Below are positions 12,471 to 27,254 of a stretch of DNA of 64,000 nucleotides, one piece after another. The notes under the pieces were generated by a model. It saw only the letters and a program-made list of their open reading frames with translations, was not told the origin of the DNA and made no database searches. The stretch lies in contig CM068586.1 of NCBI GenBank assembly GCA_035048485.1, forward strand, positions 27,732,349-27,796,348. The letters run 5' to 3'. The position numbers and the translations under genes are program-made. The stretch is from Pteria penguin. Taxonomy: Eukaryota; Mollusca; Bivalvia; Pterioida; Pteriidae. The stretch's first letter is position 1; each line of letters starts with the position of its first letter.

Positions 12471-13855
12471 TGTATTGCAACAATAACTAGAACACCTTTT
12501 TTTAGAAAAAAAAAATTAAAAATAGATAAAAAGAACATTGCAGTTACATAGCGATCAAAACAAAAAGTAAATTTTGGAAGGAGATGAAATCAGGTTCTCT
12601 TTGCTGTCGATTTTATATGGCAGACTTCTATTTTGTAACTGTTTTGAATAAATGTGTTATTCCATCAATAATAGAATTTTGTAATTTAACGTAATAACAA
12701 TAGTACTGTATCAGATGTTGTACACAGTAAAACATGAGCTCCCGTGTATTTAATAGAAACTACTTCTGGTGGATCCATTGTACGAGTCTTTTTTGCAATT
12801 GCATGACTAAATATTATCATACGTCTTGCAAATCAAAAATTTTATATTTTCGTTGTGTAGATCTATTTCAGAATTGGATGAGAGAGCATAACTATACGAT
12901 CTGTAATTTAAAACTTTATATTCGTTACTCCCACCATTTTCCCTGGATTATCAATAATAATAATCACATATCATAAATTCTTTACAGTATTTTGACTTTT
13001 ACATAAATTGTAAGAATTCCTTAATCTGATACAAGGTTTCGGTCCTAAGCATCAGTGAAGAGATAAAAGTTGTCGAAATACGCATATTGTACAAATATTT
13101 TTTGTAAAAATATATGTCCTGTCATTCTTTACGCGGAATTCATGATAGAATATAGGATAAAGTTTTATATCTATTTCAGAAATGTCATGTCCGGTGAAAC
13201 AAATATATAGGCATCATAAATACGGAATGTAAAACACAAAGGTAACGTTTGAAACTTTATCACCTACAACATCGTTCAATGTTGAAATGTAATGGAGCTC
13301 TGAAGGTCAGAGGAGAGACTGTGTCCATGCTAAGCGTCTTCTGTTTAACTAGCCAAACCCGCACTGATTGCCAAAAAAGACACAAACGACACAACAATAG
13401 TTCAGTACTGCATACCTTTGTTTGACGTGGATTCATATTGTAAAGATTATGTCACATCAACAAAACATGAAGTAAAAACAATAAACTTTCAATGCAGAAA
13501 TTCAGGACGAACTTCACACACTAAAGACACTTAATGTAACAATAATGTACATTTGTCAAACACCAGGAAAATGATGCAAGGTCCTGTGGCACTCACAACA
13601 AATTACCGCATAGGACATTCATATAGACTCTTGAAAACTGGCATTGAGACCATGTGTCCAGTTTATGTTGAAATTGTAAAAATCGCCACACACAAAATGG
13701 AGTTAGGGTACAATATAATTTTCAAGAAAATTCCTCCGTGAGGAAAATGTTACAAATTCAACTGTACAAATAGATAAGTTTAAAGTACAAACGCACTGAA
13801 TTTACCTAAGGATAGTTTTATGATTTTGTACTTTGTGTTTTATTGTTTTATGTTT
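12471..13855. other. Gene-free stretch with a fragment of a dispersed repeat
   Basis: Near 13048-13085 the words GCATCAGTGAAGAGATAAAA and GTTGTCGAAATACGCAT match the dispersed repeat seen at 38690-38800 and, inverted, at 44868-44925. Nothing else was recognised. Confidence 0.5.
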
Positions 13856-13995
13856 TTGTATCGTAACTTCAGCACAATCTTGTATTTTTGTAATGCCGTT
13901 CCATGTATATCATGCTATTGTCATTTTTTGTGTGCAGGTCCTTGGTGATTTGTGTTATAGAGCCTTGTCAGATGTCTTCTGTTTTCTCTTTTGTT
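13856..13995 (+). mobile_element. Solo 3' tail of RT family B
   Basis: GTATCGTAACTTCAGCACAA, then TTTTTGTAATGCCGTT, GGTCCTTGGTGATTTGTGTT and CAGATGTCTTCTGTTTTCTC follow the order seen in the other family-B tails. No RT sequence precedes it. The open frame across it is a chance frame. Confidence 0.75.
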
Positions 13996-16277
13996 GGTAT
14001 GTATTAGCAGCAGAGAATGAAAAATTAATGTAAAGCACAAATGACGCACAAAACATGAACATTATCCTTAGATTAACATTATATTTTTGTTTTGTCTATT
14101 TTTCCCTCTATGGGTCCTGGTCTCTATTTATGAAGTGTGGTACAAGGGGGTAGCTATCATGATGGAACAGCAGTACTTTTCATGAGTGAAAGGGAGACCC
14201 TGTGCTAACTGTAATGTTTATTCACGATCGACGATTCTTACTTTGATCTAGAACACAAAAATGAACGTAAACCACAAATATACTTCAAGTGAAGAATATT
14301 TGATAGAAATAGAACAGGAAATAGAATGGTTTGCGATTTTAAAGCGACATACCTTTACGCCAAGTGATAGGCAATTGCAATTTATTAATTGCCATTATTG
14401 AAAATTGTATTGTGCAGTTTTGTTAGTACTATCCTTTACTCCAAACGCAGTTGGAATGTAAATATATTAAGTTGAGTTGCACAAGGCACCATGAAAAATC
14501 TTCATATACCTTTGAAAAAAAGATGCCAGCATTTGTGCTGGAAGAGTAATGCTTACATGCTTTACTAGCCACTCCCGCCACGAATAGCCAAAACTTACAG
14601 ACAATACTGTAAATATAAAATGAAATGGGATATATAAAATAGGGAATGAAAATAAATCAACACTGCCTTGAAAGTGTCATGCATGAACATACACCACTAC
14701 AAATAAGATTTGATGAAAGATAAGTTATAGATTTAATATATTATCTTGATCCAGTATTATGAATCCTGTTAGAGACAAGAACACATGGACAAAGAGATTA
14801 TAATCGCTCAGTTTGGTACCTAACAAGTTCACAGACTATAAATTGTTTTAAAACTTCGTATACTTTAGGTCAAAGTGGATTCTTTTTCCATACATTAAAT
14901 CTGTTTTGATTGGCTTTAACTCTTTAGGATATACGTTGTACGAGCACTGATGAATGTTTGTACCAGAAGCATGAATAAGTGGATTTATTTTCAATTTTAC
15001 CTTGACAACTGTTGCAATATATTCAATAATCTTTTTTAAGTTTTTGCTCTTTTTCTAACACGAGTAAATGATAGTAATTGATATCTACATTCACGTAACC
15101 TAATTATACAGGTAACTCATAGGAAACTAAACATTACGTTTCATCATATACTTTAAACCACCACTGTAGTTGTGATTACGAAATGATAGCTGAAAAAATC
15201 TTTAGTCACTTTGGCGATTCTGTCCAGAAGCTATTGCATTGATGTTTATAATTTCATATAAAATCTGTACGTGTTATCTTACTGCAGGTAATGCTGACGT
15301 CCCTATGGCAATTTACTCGACTTGTGCGTTTCCATCTTGTCCACTGATTGGTATATTGTCACTTTGAACAGTCGTCAAACATTAGTTAGGGTAATATCTT
15401 TGTTGTTACTCAAATACCAAATACAGAAGTACAAACAGTATTGCAATCAAGTATACATAGTAAACTTGGGAATAATAGACAAACACGAACCTGTTGAGCA
15501 ACAGATGTGGAAGAAGTTGCCACTCTTCGAAATCCCCATGATGATATCTCCGGTGATGTGACAATATACAGAAATATTCGAATAAGGCAAATATTTGGGT
15601 CAACAAGCTTAATGAATATTGAATTTCCATACGACGTAGATTGCATTTAGATACGATGTAGCAAAAGTATAATCGTTGATTTAAAGTAAAATAAAAGCGT
15701 TAAACCCGGACACATATTGCAACGTTAATAATTAATGTTTTATAGGACCAAACCTCAATTAAAAGCTCAGGAAATCCGACATATAGACTTAAAACCTCAT
15801 TTCATAATGAATCATAACGAGCTTTTGTCAGTATCACAAAAACTGATCATAATACTTAGACAATTGAAGTGACTAATCGGTTTATAGGCCTTACTGTATT
15901 AAATGCGATATACATACACATTGACATGTATATTGTTTAAGAAAATCACGAGGCAAAACTGATCTTATTAAAAGAATTCGTATGTATGTATAAATGTATG
16001 GTAACGAAAAAAAAAAACATTGATGTTTTATCATTCATCAACTGCCACCCATAGAAATTAACACGTCTCATTTTAAAAGGAGGAAAACAACACTAGGTAT
16101 TGAATATTTCCATCACGATTCATCACAGTAGATACTGCCAGCTTTTTGACGGATAGATATGCGGGATAGGGCTAAAAACCAACCATTTACAAATTGTATT
16201 TATTTAAAATTATTTAAAAATTTAAACTTTATCTATTTTACAACAATTTAGATACAAGTTAACAACTTATATAAATC
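13996..16277. other. Gene-free AT-rich stretch
   Basis: Only short open frames without domain features are present. No repeats with recognised ends were found. Confidence 0.5.
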
Positions 16278-16452
16278 TTGCTCGTTGGCACGGATCTTGG
16301 CGTAAGGGTATCGTTTGTGTGGGTGGAAACCGGAGTACCCGAAGAAAAACCCACGAAGCCAGGTTGATGACAGCCCCACCATCCCAGGTACCACACCTGG
16401 AATCGAACCCGGGTCGCATTGGTGAGAAGCGAACGTGCTACCTGGCTCCAAT
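16278..16452 (-). mobile_element. tRNA-derived SINE (minus strand)
   Basis: On the minus strand it opens GGAGCCAGGTAGCACGTTCG and has the B-box-like GGGTTCGATTCCAGG. It carries the core GTGGGTTTTTCTTCGGGTAC followed by TCCGGTTTCCACCC, a core I recall from SINEs of many marine invertebrates. The open frame on this strand is a chance translation of the repeat. Confidence 0.75.
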
Positions 16453-16786
16453 TATAGTATTATGGTTCGAGATGATTTTTTTCTCTAAATAATATATACG
16501 GAATGCGGACCCCAGGTATTGGCTGTTTTTCCTTTTTTATGTAATTTAAATTTAATCTGCAGATGATTTTGTGAATATTTACCCAGTGGCTGTGATGAAA
16601 AAGTCATCTTACGATGCACAAACCTCTCTTTTTGCCATCAATCGAATCTGGAAATCACATGTGAAAATAGGTAGGATTCGAGTGACTTGACATGTTTATG
16701 TACAAAACGAAAATGACACATAGTACTGTGCTTTAAATCAGAATTAATGATTTGCATGAATTGACACTTTGTCATTTTTTTTTTGT

Positions 16787-16855
16787 ATACAGGTCCTTGG
16801 TGACTTGTGTCATACAGCTTTATCAGATGCATGTCTTCTGATTTCTCTTTCTATA
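16787..16855 (+). mobile_element. Short solo 3' end of RT family B
   Basis: ACAGGTCCTTGGTGACTTGT, then GTCATACAGCTTTATCAGAT and TCTTCTGATTTCTCTTTC match the terminal 70 bp of family-B tails. It is the shortest copy in the window. Confidence 0.65.
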
Positions 16856-18954
16856 AAACCCCAATTCATTTCATAGAAAGAAATAATATATTAGTTAATG
16901 TAATTACTATCGCAACACATCTATTTGTTCGTACAACTGGATATCAAAATTTAAAAAAAAAAAAGGGGGGGGGGGAGAAAGGTAAAGATAAAATCTTCAA
17001 AAAGAGAGATCTATCAATTTAAGGATAAGAATGTCTCCTTTATTACATGTATTTCCACAACTTGTAATATTGTCAGAAGTGACATTAATTGATTCCTAGA
17101 ATAAATATCATCATTTCTCAGATCCCAGATTAATTCTACTATAATCCTTAATATTTTGTCAATTGCATATATAAATATGGAGAGCAGTTCTCCTGAATAT
17201 CCAATATTCACAATCCAGATAAAACACTTAAAATCCGGTGATGCTGGTTTCAGCAAGAACAACTGCATATCTCAAATGCCAAAGCAAACATATTCTCATC
17301 ATAATCAATTTCTGTGATTTTATTTTGTATTGTAAAAATCTTTAACACTTTAAGTTCTTTATCCAAGACTTGAGATGATAAGCGACTTTTAATTGTATGT
17401 AACATTGCAAACAGAGATATGCACGTGTGTATTCGTATACATGTATACGTAAGGAGGCTTCCCTATGTCTATTTTGCCGACTGATACAAGCGTCATAGAT
17501 AAATATTGGTACGGCTCTGTGTACTGCCCATTGCCTTATCGCTTCGCCGAAGGAAAACATGTGTACATGCATTGTTCCATGTGCTGATAAGCGTGTCTGA
17601 CTTTATTCTCAGATCGACGTTATTTCCAAAAAAGTACATGTAGTAATCAAGATGTATTTCATTCTTATGTCGTTCATGTATGAAGATAAATAAACCAGGT
17701 ATCATTTTAGGTTTTCTGTGGAAAACATCTAACATTTTGCAATTTTGTCATTTTTTTTTTCAATTCAATTCTTACATTAGATTTCACTAAATTGAATTTG
17801 TCTTCATGCATAATTACTCTTCGACCTATTGGCTAATATCAAGGTATGCTGAATTTCTATGCGAGATCTCTTTAACTTTTTAAATGATATATAGAATATC
17901 CTGCTAAATAGAGTAAGCTTAATAGGCATGGATTGTCAATACAAGTAGTGAAATTGTACTAAAACAATTAATCTGAGACAACGGCGACCATACTACTGCC
18001 CTCTATAGCGATAGGAGATGACAGATATAATCGTGAAACTTATAGGCTTTGTGAAGTGCTAACACGTCTTTTATCTTAAAAAAAAGCATGATAACAGCAG
18101 AATAACTTAAAACATTAATGAATCTATGGTTTTCATCATGGTCAAGGATAAAATGCCATGCCTCATGAGATATTTTATCAAAGTTACCATTTGATAAATT
18201 TCATTTCATTGTTACTTAAAATTGTCCTTCCATAGTGAAATGTGTAACTTATTGTTCCCTTGAACTTGTTGTCAACTGTATTTTAACTTTAAAAATTAAG
18301 TACTGTAAGTACTTTGATATTTTATGGTGTCTATAAATAGACGACAACGAAATTTTCCTAATACGTGTCGTACATTTCCTTAATTCCTGGTGAAAGGGTA
18401 ATTCTGTCAATAGATGAAATGCTGTACAATAAGATAAATGCTTTAAATCTAGTCTTCTGTAAACATAGTGTATAAGTTTCGGATTATCTTTCCCAATGTG
18501 GGTTTTTACTTAATTAGCTTCTAGCCGCCCAAGACATCTTAGCTGACTCTTTATTTCATTGCCGTATTAACAGCGGTTGTTCATTTTAATACCAACCTAC
18601 TATTCTAAAGACATGGAGGCACATTCAATCACTGTTGTTATAAACTTATCCACACAAATAGATGTAAAATGTTGATGAGCGTAACGGTTGTTTAACAGGT
18701 AATGAAATCTTGTCTCAACATTCATATTCCGTCACTTATCAATTCGTCGATAATATAATGATACTGCATTAGTTTCTTACTTACTTCATTGTGACACAAC
18801 TTTCTTTCTGTTATGTTGACTCTGGCCAAGTAATGGAATCTTTGTTCTTTTAAGGAACAATTGTATGTTGTCTGATATTCATAGATATTTATATGTCTTA
18901 CATTCATATAATATTAATTTCAAATGAATTGAAAATGAAATACAATGAAGACGA
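16856..18954. other. Gene-free AT-rich stretch
   Basis: A poly-A/poly-G run lies at about 16951-16975. Minus-strand open frames at 17014-17735 overlap each other in different frames and show no conserved features, so they are taken as chance. Confidence 0.5.
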
Positions 18955-19041
18955 TATCAGGACATGCTTCCCAGCAGATTGTCGGAATTCCAATTGATAC
19001 TAATTGTGCCCCTTTTCTGGTTGATATGTTGTACTGAGTTA

Positions 19042-20271
<1,230 letters not shown>

Positions 20272-20439
20272 TATGCAATGCAATACTTCTGATCAACACC
20301 TGTCTTGCTCTTACATATTAAAATTATTAACAATAATATCCATACAAACATATAACATAAACGTGACGGCTTTGGATTTCCTGTCTTAATTTTCCCTTAT
20401 TTAGGTAACCACGTCCCTAAACTTCCTTCAAATGGTATT

Positions 20440-20765
20440 TATGTAAAAAACGAAGAAGTACCGAAGGGTAAACCATGGATTAAAAGAACGATATCGTGTA
20501 TAGAGGCATATTCAGACAAATGCAAACCCCAATAAAATCGAGGTGAGACAAGGTACCGGGAGTAGTAAGCGTCTCTTGGTTGTATGCAACAACCGTGGCA
20601 AAAATCCTGCAACAACCTTTCAGGTGGATGAGGTAAATACATAAATATACACACACGAACACACGAAGGAGACAAGAACACGAAGTCAATTTTCCTATTC
20701 GAGGCAAGAAATGCTGCCTGACTGAAATTCCGGTGTCGGAAACGCATGTGAACAAATGTCTGTAT
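20440..20765 (-). repeat. Dispersed repeat family C, copy 2 (minus strand)
   Basis: The inverse of this stretch aligns with 6425-6623 plus 6817-6920 and with 46604-46805. It includes the words TTCCGACACCGGAATTTCAG, GAGACGCTTACTACTCCCGG and ACCCTTCGGTACTTCTTCG. It interrupts RT copy B2. The two open frames on this strand are chance translations. Confidence 0.75.
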
Positions 20766-21599
20766 ATGTATATACGTATTATATCAAATCAAGTATGGCC
20801 AAAAAGTTAAGATGGTTATTTTCTATGGTAAGGTCCCAAAATATCGTTAACATACTAGAAAAAGGAATCTGAAATTGCACTAGATTAGCCAATTTGTTCG
20901 ATTAGAACCTGTACTAAAATTTTCAAATAACTTTGCGTTATACTTTCTGCGATATAGATTTCATAAATTTGAAAAAAAAAACCTGTGGTAAATTTTACAG
21001 ACTACATATTTTGTTCAGATATTTTGTCTAAACTCAGAAATGTGACTCTTATCCGGCGGAATTTGTCATACCAATTTCTAAGATGATGTAGTGTACAAAC
21101 TAAGGAGGGTCGAGGGTTCCAATAATATCACCTCCTTGGGTTCTAAAATAATAAATCGCCATCGACATCAACAGTATTACCCAGAGATCATCGCCAAAAT
21201 CATAATTATATTGTCCCATTACAGCCTTATACAGAATTGTACTTGAGCGTTGCACGCTGACTTTCATACAACGTTTCGTGTGAAATTTTTATGACCTCTC
21301 GTCCTGATTAACTTGTTGATAACTGTCCTCTATATTAAGGATAAGTTATAAATTTTTCAATATGTGTCTTTTGAGTAGGCAGCTTTTGCGGTGAGTGGGA
21401 AGGTTGTTACTTATTTGACCATCGCTATCGTAATGTAATTCAATCAAATATTTTTGTAATATCGCTTTCTGTGTTTATTTAACTAGAATTCTGTTTTATA
21501 TTCATCTCATTTGTGATTTGTTTTCTCTTTTATAAGAGGCAGAACTTATTTAGACATTGTTCTCCACGGGTAAAAAATAACAACATATCAGCTTATTAT

Positions 21600-22195
21600 T
21601 ATTTATAGATACATTGACGACGCTCTTTGCATGAATAATTCAAACTCTCTTGCAATGTGGATTCCGCTGAATCTGAAAACAAGGACACGACAGACAGCAA
21701 TACATTCACTTCATGCCTAGACCTACTCTGGTCTATCAGTCGGGATGGTAAGCCACACACCTTCCTTTATCACAAACGTGATGATTTCCGTATCATTTAT
21801 CTTTCAATAACTGAGTAGCAACATCTTAATTTCGCCTATCTATGACATTCTAATTTCACATCTTATGAGAGTTATATCAGAGCTATTCTCCTCTTATTAG
21901 TATTTTGTTCTGAATTCCAAACGACTAGCAAATAAGCTACTAACACAAGGATACGAGATTGAACGCAAAAATGGTCATTTAGTAAATTGTATAGTAACAT
22001 ACTTATACTTATGTGAAAACCGTCTGTATGTAAGGGCGTTCACGTCGGGTGCTGTTAGCCTTATAGGAGATGCTCACTCCTCCCTGGCACCTGGTCTTAC
22101 CTCTGAATTTCAAGGTTCTGTGAATGTCCACTGTGTTACATTGTTGTTATTGCCATAATCATGCGACACCAGTTACTTTCGTATTGTACATTGAT
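21600..22195 (+). mobile_element. RT retroelement family C relic
   Basis: The stretch starts at RT motif C (YRYIDDALCMNN, 21605 onward). It continues with frameshifts to a Ser/Thr-rich segment, SCLDLLWSISRDGKPHTFLY, KRDDFRI and an RT C-terminal LLTQGYEI-like segment at about 21940. From about 22040 comes a 3' region that includes GGAGATGCTCACTCCTCCC and the 107-bp sequence also inserted in B1. The YIDD box survives, but everything upstream is lost. The protein differs from families A and B at most positions, so it is a third lineage. Confidence 0.65.
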
Positions 22196-22417
22196 GAATC
22201 CAATATCACCGAATTTGCAGTGTTTATCTGGACTTTAAATATTTGACATCTAGTGATAATCCTTCGAATGTGTCCTTTGTACGGACGAGACATGCGGACC
22301 TATAATTCACAGGGATTCTTTTATCATCTTTGCGAGTACAATCATGATCATTTTCATAACAATTAAAGTACCCCCGAGCACATTTAACTCCCGCCCTGGG
22401 CGTACGTCTTGGAAGCC
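22196..22417. other. Unassigned DNA between RT relic and SINE
   Basis: No feature recognised; possibly the remaining part of the family-C 3' region. Confidence 0.4.
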
Positions 22418-22690
22418 CGCGTGGTACAAGCGGTTGGATACTTGGTTTATGACCGAGAGTTCCCTGGCTTGAGTCCTATTTGTGGTTCTTGGTTTTTCTG
22501 TTTTTCGGATGAGATAATAAATGTTGGTCCTGTGTCACGGTAGATGAGGGAAGTAAAAGATCCCTTACTGCTTTTGGCAGGACAGCTGCAGAGGAATAAA
22601 CTCTATGCTATGCATCAGGCAGATGCTGTCACTATATATGTAAAATAATTGTGGAATGACCTAAAATTATAATAAATCAATCACCTTACT
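22418..22690 (+). mobile_element. tRNA-derived SINE
   Basis: The head GCCCGCGTGGTACAAGCGGT and a degraded B box (CTGGCTTGAGTCCT) are followed by TTCGGATGAGATAATAAATG, GTGTCACGGTAGATG and AAGATCCCTTACTGC. CAGGCAGATGCTGTCACTAT follows and it ends AATAAATCAATC. The same body order occurs at 47143-47338. Confidence 0.75.
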
Positions 22691-23850
22691 AAATCAACCT
22701 TAAAGCAGAAATTAAAAAAAAACTCGTTTCAGGACAAAGCCATTTGTTCACCTTGGGATTAGAGTAATTTACACACTTTAACAAAGTTATTTAGAGGTAT
22801 ACATGTTATCAGTACAAAAGCACAAAGAACTGGTCTTTTGATAAACTAGGAAATTTACGAATTACCAGCAGCAGTATCAACGAAATTGTGATAATAGATA
22901 GAGAGTAATGTTGAAGATTTTGGTTAAAAAAAGACGCACGAGATATTGCTAGATAACGAAGCAGAAGCAATCTCAGATATGGTAAATTTATTTCAACTTT
23001 AGAGGTAAAGAATCTAGAATAACAAGTTGATATGTTGTGTCCTCCGCTTTGTCATGGAAACACTTTATTAACTGCAAATGGAAGTACATTTCAAATGCAA
23101 CACACTTAACTATTAAAACACAATTTATTATCACTTAGTACAAATTTCTTAAGGAATCAAGATATCATTCTGAATTACTTTGCGTTTGATTTATTGTTTG
23201 AATCATTATTTTCCTAAACTCATAAATCTCTGAAAATGGTTGCCTAAAGAGAAAGCTATGTCAAATAAATGACACCCCTTGATAAGAGTAATATAGATGA
23301 AATTTCACATTAAGTGCCATAGCATATCAGAGCAATACGCGGGGACCAATTTGAAATGATAGAGAGAAGATGCATGTATTCTGGTGAATCAAAAAGAACA
23401 TAACCATACAACGTAACAGCACTGTGTCACTTTTGTTAGTATATGAACTGTTGGTGTCCGATTGTATAACATGTCCAGTCTTCTCGACTTCGGTACGAGC
23501 AAGAATATATGTATACACTTCATAACTAAATAGGACAGCATGATGTTAATCAATGGAAAAGCAAATAGTATATCCCTTATAATAACTCTCTTTCAGACTG
23601 ATTCTGGCTCTTTATTGTAGGTCAGTTAGGATTCAGTAAATTGCTCATTAACATATTTGAGATTTACGCAGTTTTGATCCTCAGTATCACATTATTTCAA
23701 TTTTATTCAAATGGACATATCATGCAGTACATTTATTTTTCTTTTCTAGTATAAATATGTTTTTGTTATATATCAATGATTGTTCCGATTCTATTGCCAT
23801 CTACATGGACAATAATGGATTTAGCATATTAAATTTATAAATGTATCTTA
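22691..23850. other. Gene-free AT-rich stretch
   Basis: No coding, RNA or transposon feature was recognised. Confidence 0.5.
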
Positions 23851-24875
23851 TCTTATGATAAACATGACAACTTTGGATTTGCTATAATTCCAATTATTTA
23901 GATGGTGATATCCCTAGACTCCCATCATATGGTATGTTTATTAGTCAGTTGGTTCGATTTGCTAGAACCTGTACTAGGGTTTTGGATTTTCAAAAAAAAA
24001 ATGTTCAAATCACTTTCAAACTTCTAACTCAGGGTTATAAATATCATAAACTTCAAAAAACCTTTGGTAAATTATTCAGATCTTGTTCAGAGATTTTATC
24101 TAAATTCGGAAATGTAATATTTCATCAATATGTATCTAGCGGAATTTCTTATCCTAATTTCTACGGTGATCTAATGTACAAACACTAGTGTTCAAAGTTC
24201 CGATAATTTCATATTTAGTAGCTCTAAAATAATTAAACGCCTTCAAAATCGACAGCATGACACCAAGATCATCGCAAAAACCATAGGTCTTGTATCGGGT
24301 CCCCCTATAGCTTTATACAGCATTTCATTTGAGCGTTGCACGCACGCTGACTAACGTGGTGGTGAGGTCTCTATGACGGTCCTTGTCCACTTTTTTTTCA
24401 GAAGAGGTTTTGAGCCTCGTCCCCTCTGACTGTTAGTCGGTACTCCTACAGATCAAGGATCTGAGCTCGCTTACAGACGAGAAGAACACGGTTTATTTAT
24501 ATTGATTTCGCCTAACATATATTTGATACTAGCATATACTTCCATAGTACTTTTCGTGTGTTCATATTTTTATGACCTCTCGTCTTGAGAAACCTATTGA
24601 TCCTTGTTCTGTATATGGGGGATTTAAAGTTTTAAATATGCGTCTTTTGATTGTGCTGCTTTCACTGTAAGTTGGAAGGTGTACGACCGTAAACGGTTAA
24701 CCACACCAACTGAGTGACGTTTCTAACTTTAATTGACCGTCCTAAGTCAGTATCGTAACTGCAGTACAGTCGAATATTTTTGTTACGTCTTTTCCTGTGT
24801 TTTCAATATTATCATGTTTATGTGCATATCCTTGGTGATTTGTGTCATACAGCTTGGTAAAATGTCTTCTGTTTT
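23851..24875 (+). mobile_element. RT retroelement family B, copy B3 (5'-truncated)
   Basis: The copy begins at the YDKHDNFGF segment of the RT and has a stop near 23900. An open frame from 23934 to 24188 then gives FISQLVRFARTCTRVLDF, TFKLLTQGYKYHKLQKTFGK and FYGDLMYKH. The full non-coding tail follows: GGTCTTGTATCGGGTCCCCC, GTTGCACGCACGCTGACTAA, CTCGTCCCCTCTGACTGTTA, GAGAAACCTATTGATCCTTG, then the terminal GACCGTCCTAAGTCAGTATC to TGTCTTCTGTTTTGTC block. It is the most complete family-B 3' end in the window. No RT active site is present. Confidence 0.78.
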
Positions 24876-25014
24876 GTCATTTATGTGTCCAATTTACATG
24901 AAAACAGTACATTAAGATGGTTCTAAATGCATTTGAAAATTTATGACTTATTTCTCATACAAAAACAGACCCAAAAAGACAACTGATGTACAGCAGCAAA
25001 CTAAAACTGAAAGT

Positions 25015-25165
25015 TCGTCCTATGTCGGTATTGTTACTGTAATACAATCGATTATTCTTGTAAAACTCGTTTTCTGTGTTCATTGACTATAATCATGTTT
25101 TACGTGCATGTCCTTAGTGATTTGTGTCATACAGCTTGGTTCGATTTTTCTATCTTCTATTTCAA
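25015..25165 (+). mobile_element. Second, solo 3' tail of RT family B
   Basis: Beginning GTCCTATGTCGGTATTGTTA, it repeats the terminal block of the B3 tail about 150 bp downstream of it. It ends near TCTTCTATTTCAAAAG. It may be a separate truncated insertion or a partial tandem duplication of the tail. Confidence 0.7.
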
Positions 25166-26235
25166 AAGAATTCTTTATCGATATAGAAAAATATAGTTCT
25201 ATTGCTTTTTGATTAAAACGTGATGGTAAGTGACAACTCATTGTAAAATGTTAAAACAGAAAAATATATTAATGCCTTACAACTTCAGAGGGTAATCCAA
25301 TTTCGCATTGTTTTGGGCAATATGATTGCAATGGTATGACTAAACGTCAGTTTCAATATTATTTAAAATTTTCATAATATTATAGATCCAGCTATGTTCC
25401 ATACAGCACAGTGATGTAATTAAAACATACACTATATTCTAGTATCCAACGAATTAAAGTGCGTATTACATGGCATATTACGTATCTACATAAATTTTTT
25501 GTCTTTCTTAATTTCAATATAAATTCTCCAGTTTACAGGTAATGTATTCGACTGGCGTAGTCTTTGTATATCTACATATTCATGTAAAGCTAGAGTGGTT
25601 ATTTGTTTTCTTTTTTTTTCCTTTTTTCCATTGTGTTTCCTTTTGACTTTATATGAATTTACAATATAAGGAATTATAATGAACTCTGTAATCTTGCAAA
25701 ACATCTCCAATTTGTCACTTAATGTTTCTCTGACAACAGATTCATCGTAGATAGCATTTGATCTTCGATCCCTTCATTAAATCTATTAATAAGACAGGAA
25801 GTAATTATTAACGTGGATGATGAATTCTGAAAGTTCAAAGACTCGTAATTGGTATAGAATGCATCTTCGTTGACACTATGACAAATACGTATTTAAATGA
25901 TCAAGGAATCCTTAACGAGACAATACTGTAATGGTTTTGTAAGACATATAATCTCAAATGGTCGCACTTGCCAGAATAGGCATATGTCATTGTTGTTTTT
26001 CTTTGACAGTTTCTGAAAAATAAGTTTTTGAAGTACATTTTAGCATACAGATATTATAAATCCCAATTTTGATACTTTAATGTATTGAATTGGGTATGCA
26101 ATTCACATTTGAAAACATTTTAAACCTTAGATTTCTGTAATTAACTGATGTTACAAAAGTATTGTGTTTTCAAAATGTAAGGAATCAACCGAAATATTGT
26201 AAATTTACTTTAAAAAATTAATTACATGAAAAGAC
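25166..26235. other. Gene-free AT-rich stretch
   Basis: No feature recognised. Confidence 0.5.
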
Positions 26236-26367
26236 CAGTGGGCCGTTTCACAAAGAATCATACGTACGATATTTTACGTACGTACAAAAAATCCTTAAGT
26301 GTAAAGGAATTTCTTTTGTACGTATGTAAAATATCGTACGTATGATTCTTTGTGAAACGGCCCCCTG
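26236..26367. mobile_element. Hairpin MITE with GGGCCGTTTCACAAAG ends
   Basis: The 132-bp element is almost a perfect palindrome. Both arms read GGGCCGTTTCACAAAGAATC, then ATACGTACGATATTTTAC, around a centre with ATCCTTAAGTGTAAAGGAAT. The same ends occur at 49747 and 57692, where a Harbinger-type transposase relic lies between them. It is therefore probably a PIF/Harbinger-derived miniature element. No clean 3-bp target duplication is visible. Confidence 0.85.
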
Positions 26368-26978
26368 TTGATTGATTATGGTTTTACGTACGCCACTCGA
26401 AAAGAACTGTCGAAATATATTATGTACATGTATAATTGTATAATTATTTTGCATAATTGGCCAGTCATTGAAAAAATTTGTTTTGTTTTGGGGTTTTCCG
26501 TTTGTTTGTTTTGTTTTGTTTGTTTGTTTTTTTTTCTGGTTTTTTATTTTTTGTTTTTGGGGTTTTTTTTGTGTTTTTAGGGGGGGGGGATGTGAGAGTG
26601 AGAGTCAACTTCACGCATCTTTGGTATTCAATTCTTATATTACAGTCCTATCTATTTTATTAGATATAATTGGATACTGGGAATGTGGGATACAATTTTA
26701 ATTTGCCATACTTTGAGCGAAAATCTACCATCACTCGTTAGAGGATTCTTAAGGTATAATTGTACAAATTGACAAATAATGTCGTGTTAAACAATAATGT
26801 CGTGTTAAACACAGAAACAATAGTGTACGGTCAAAGTGATATATCAAATAATGAAAATTAAGGATTGTTTAAGGCAGTATACAAATATATACAAAAAATT
26901 GACCGGTTTAACTATAATATAGCTATTTTAAAGAAGTCCGTCAGGCACGAACACCAAGCACCAGGATTCATTCCTATT

Positions 26979-26980
<2 letters not shown>
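26368..26980. other. Low-complexity T/G-rich stretch and unassigned DNA
   Basis: A run of TTTTG and TTTGTT words (about 26475-26590) produces overlapping chance open frames rich in Phe, Leu and Cys. No gene is supported. Confidence 0.6.

Positions 26981-27053
<73 letters not shown>
26981..27053. repeat. (CA)n-(CT)n-(GT)n compound microsatellite
   Basis: About 30 bp of CA, then 36 bp of CT, then four GT units. Confidence 0.95.
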
Positions 27054-27054
<1 letters not shown>

Positions 27055-27254
27055 TAGTGTTAATGAAGAAAATGCCTACATATTATATTTTTCATGTTAA
27101 ATGTCCACGTATGAATGTTATGGTTAATGTTAAGGGAAAGGGTTTTACTAAGTTGAAAAACTTGTACCTAATCTTTTTGTCTTCTTGTGACAATGAAATA
27201 TGTTTAATCTAATCTACTCTACAAATTGATAATAGTTGAAGACATGTACATGTA

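Noticed and set aside
16248..16451. Minus-strand frame with a PGSIPGVVPGM-like peptide
   Set aside because: It is the chance translation of a tRNA-derived SINE.
17014..17735. Three minus-strand frames as exons of one gene
   Set aside because: They overlap in different frames, lack acceptor/donor pairs that join them and show no domain.
26478..26701. Overlapping frames rich in Phe, Val and Cys resembling a membrane protein
   Set aside because: They arise from a TTTTG-rich low-complexity run; three frames overlap and none has conserved features.
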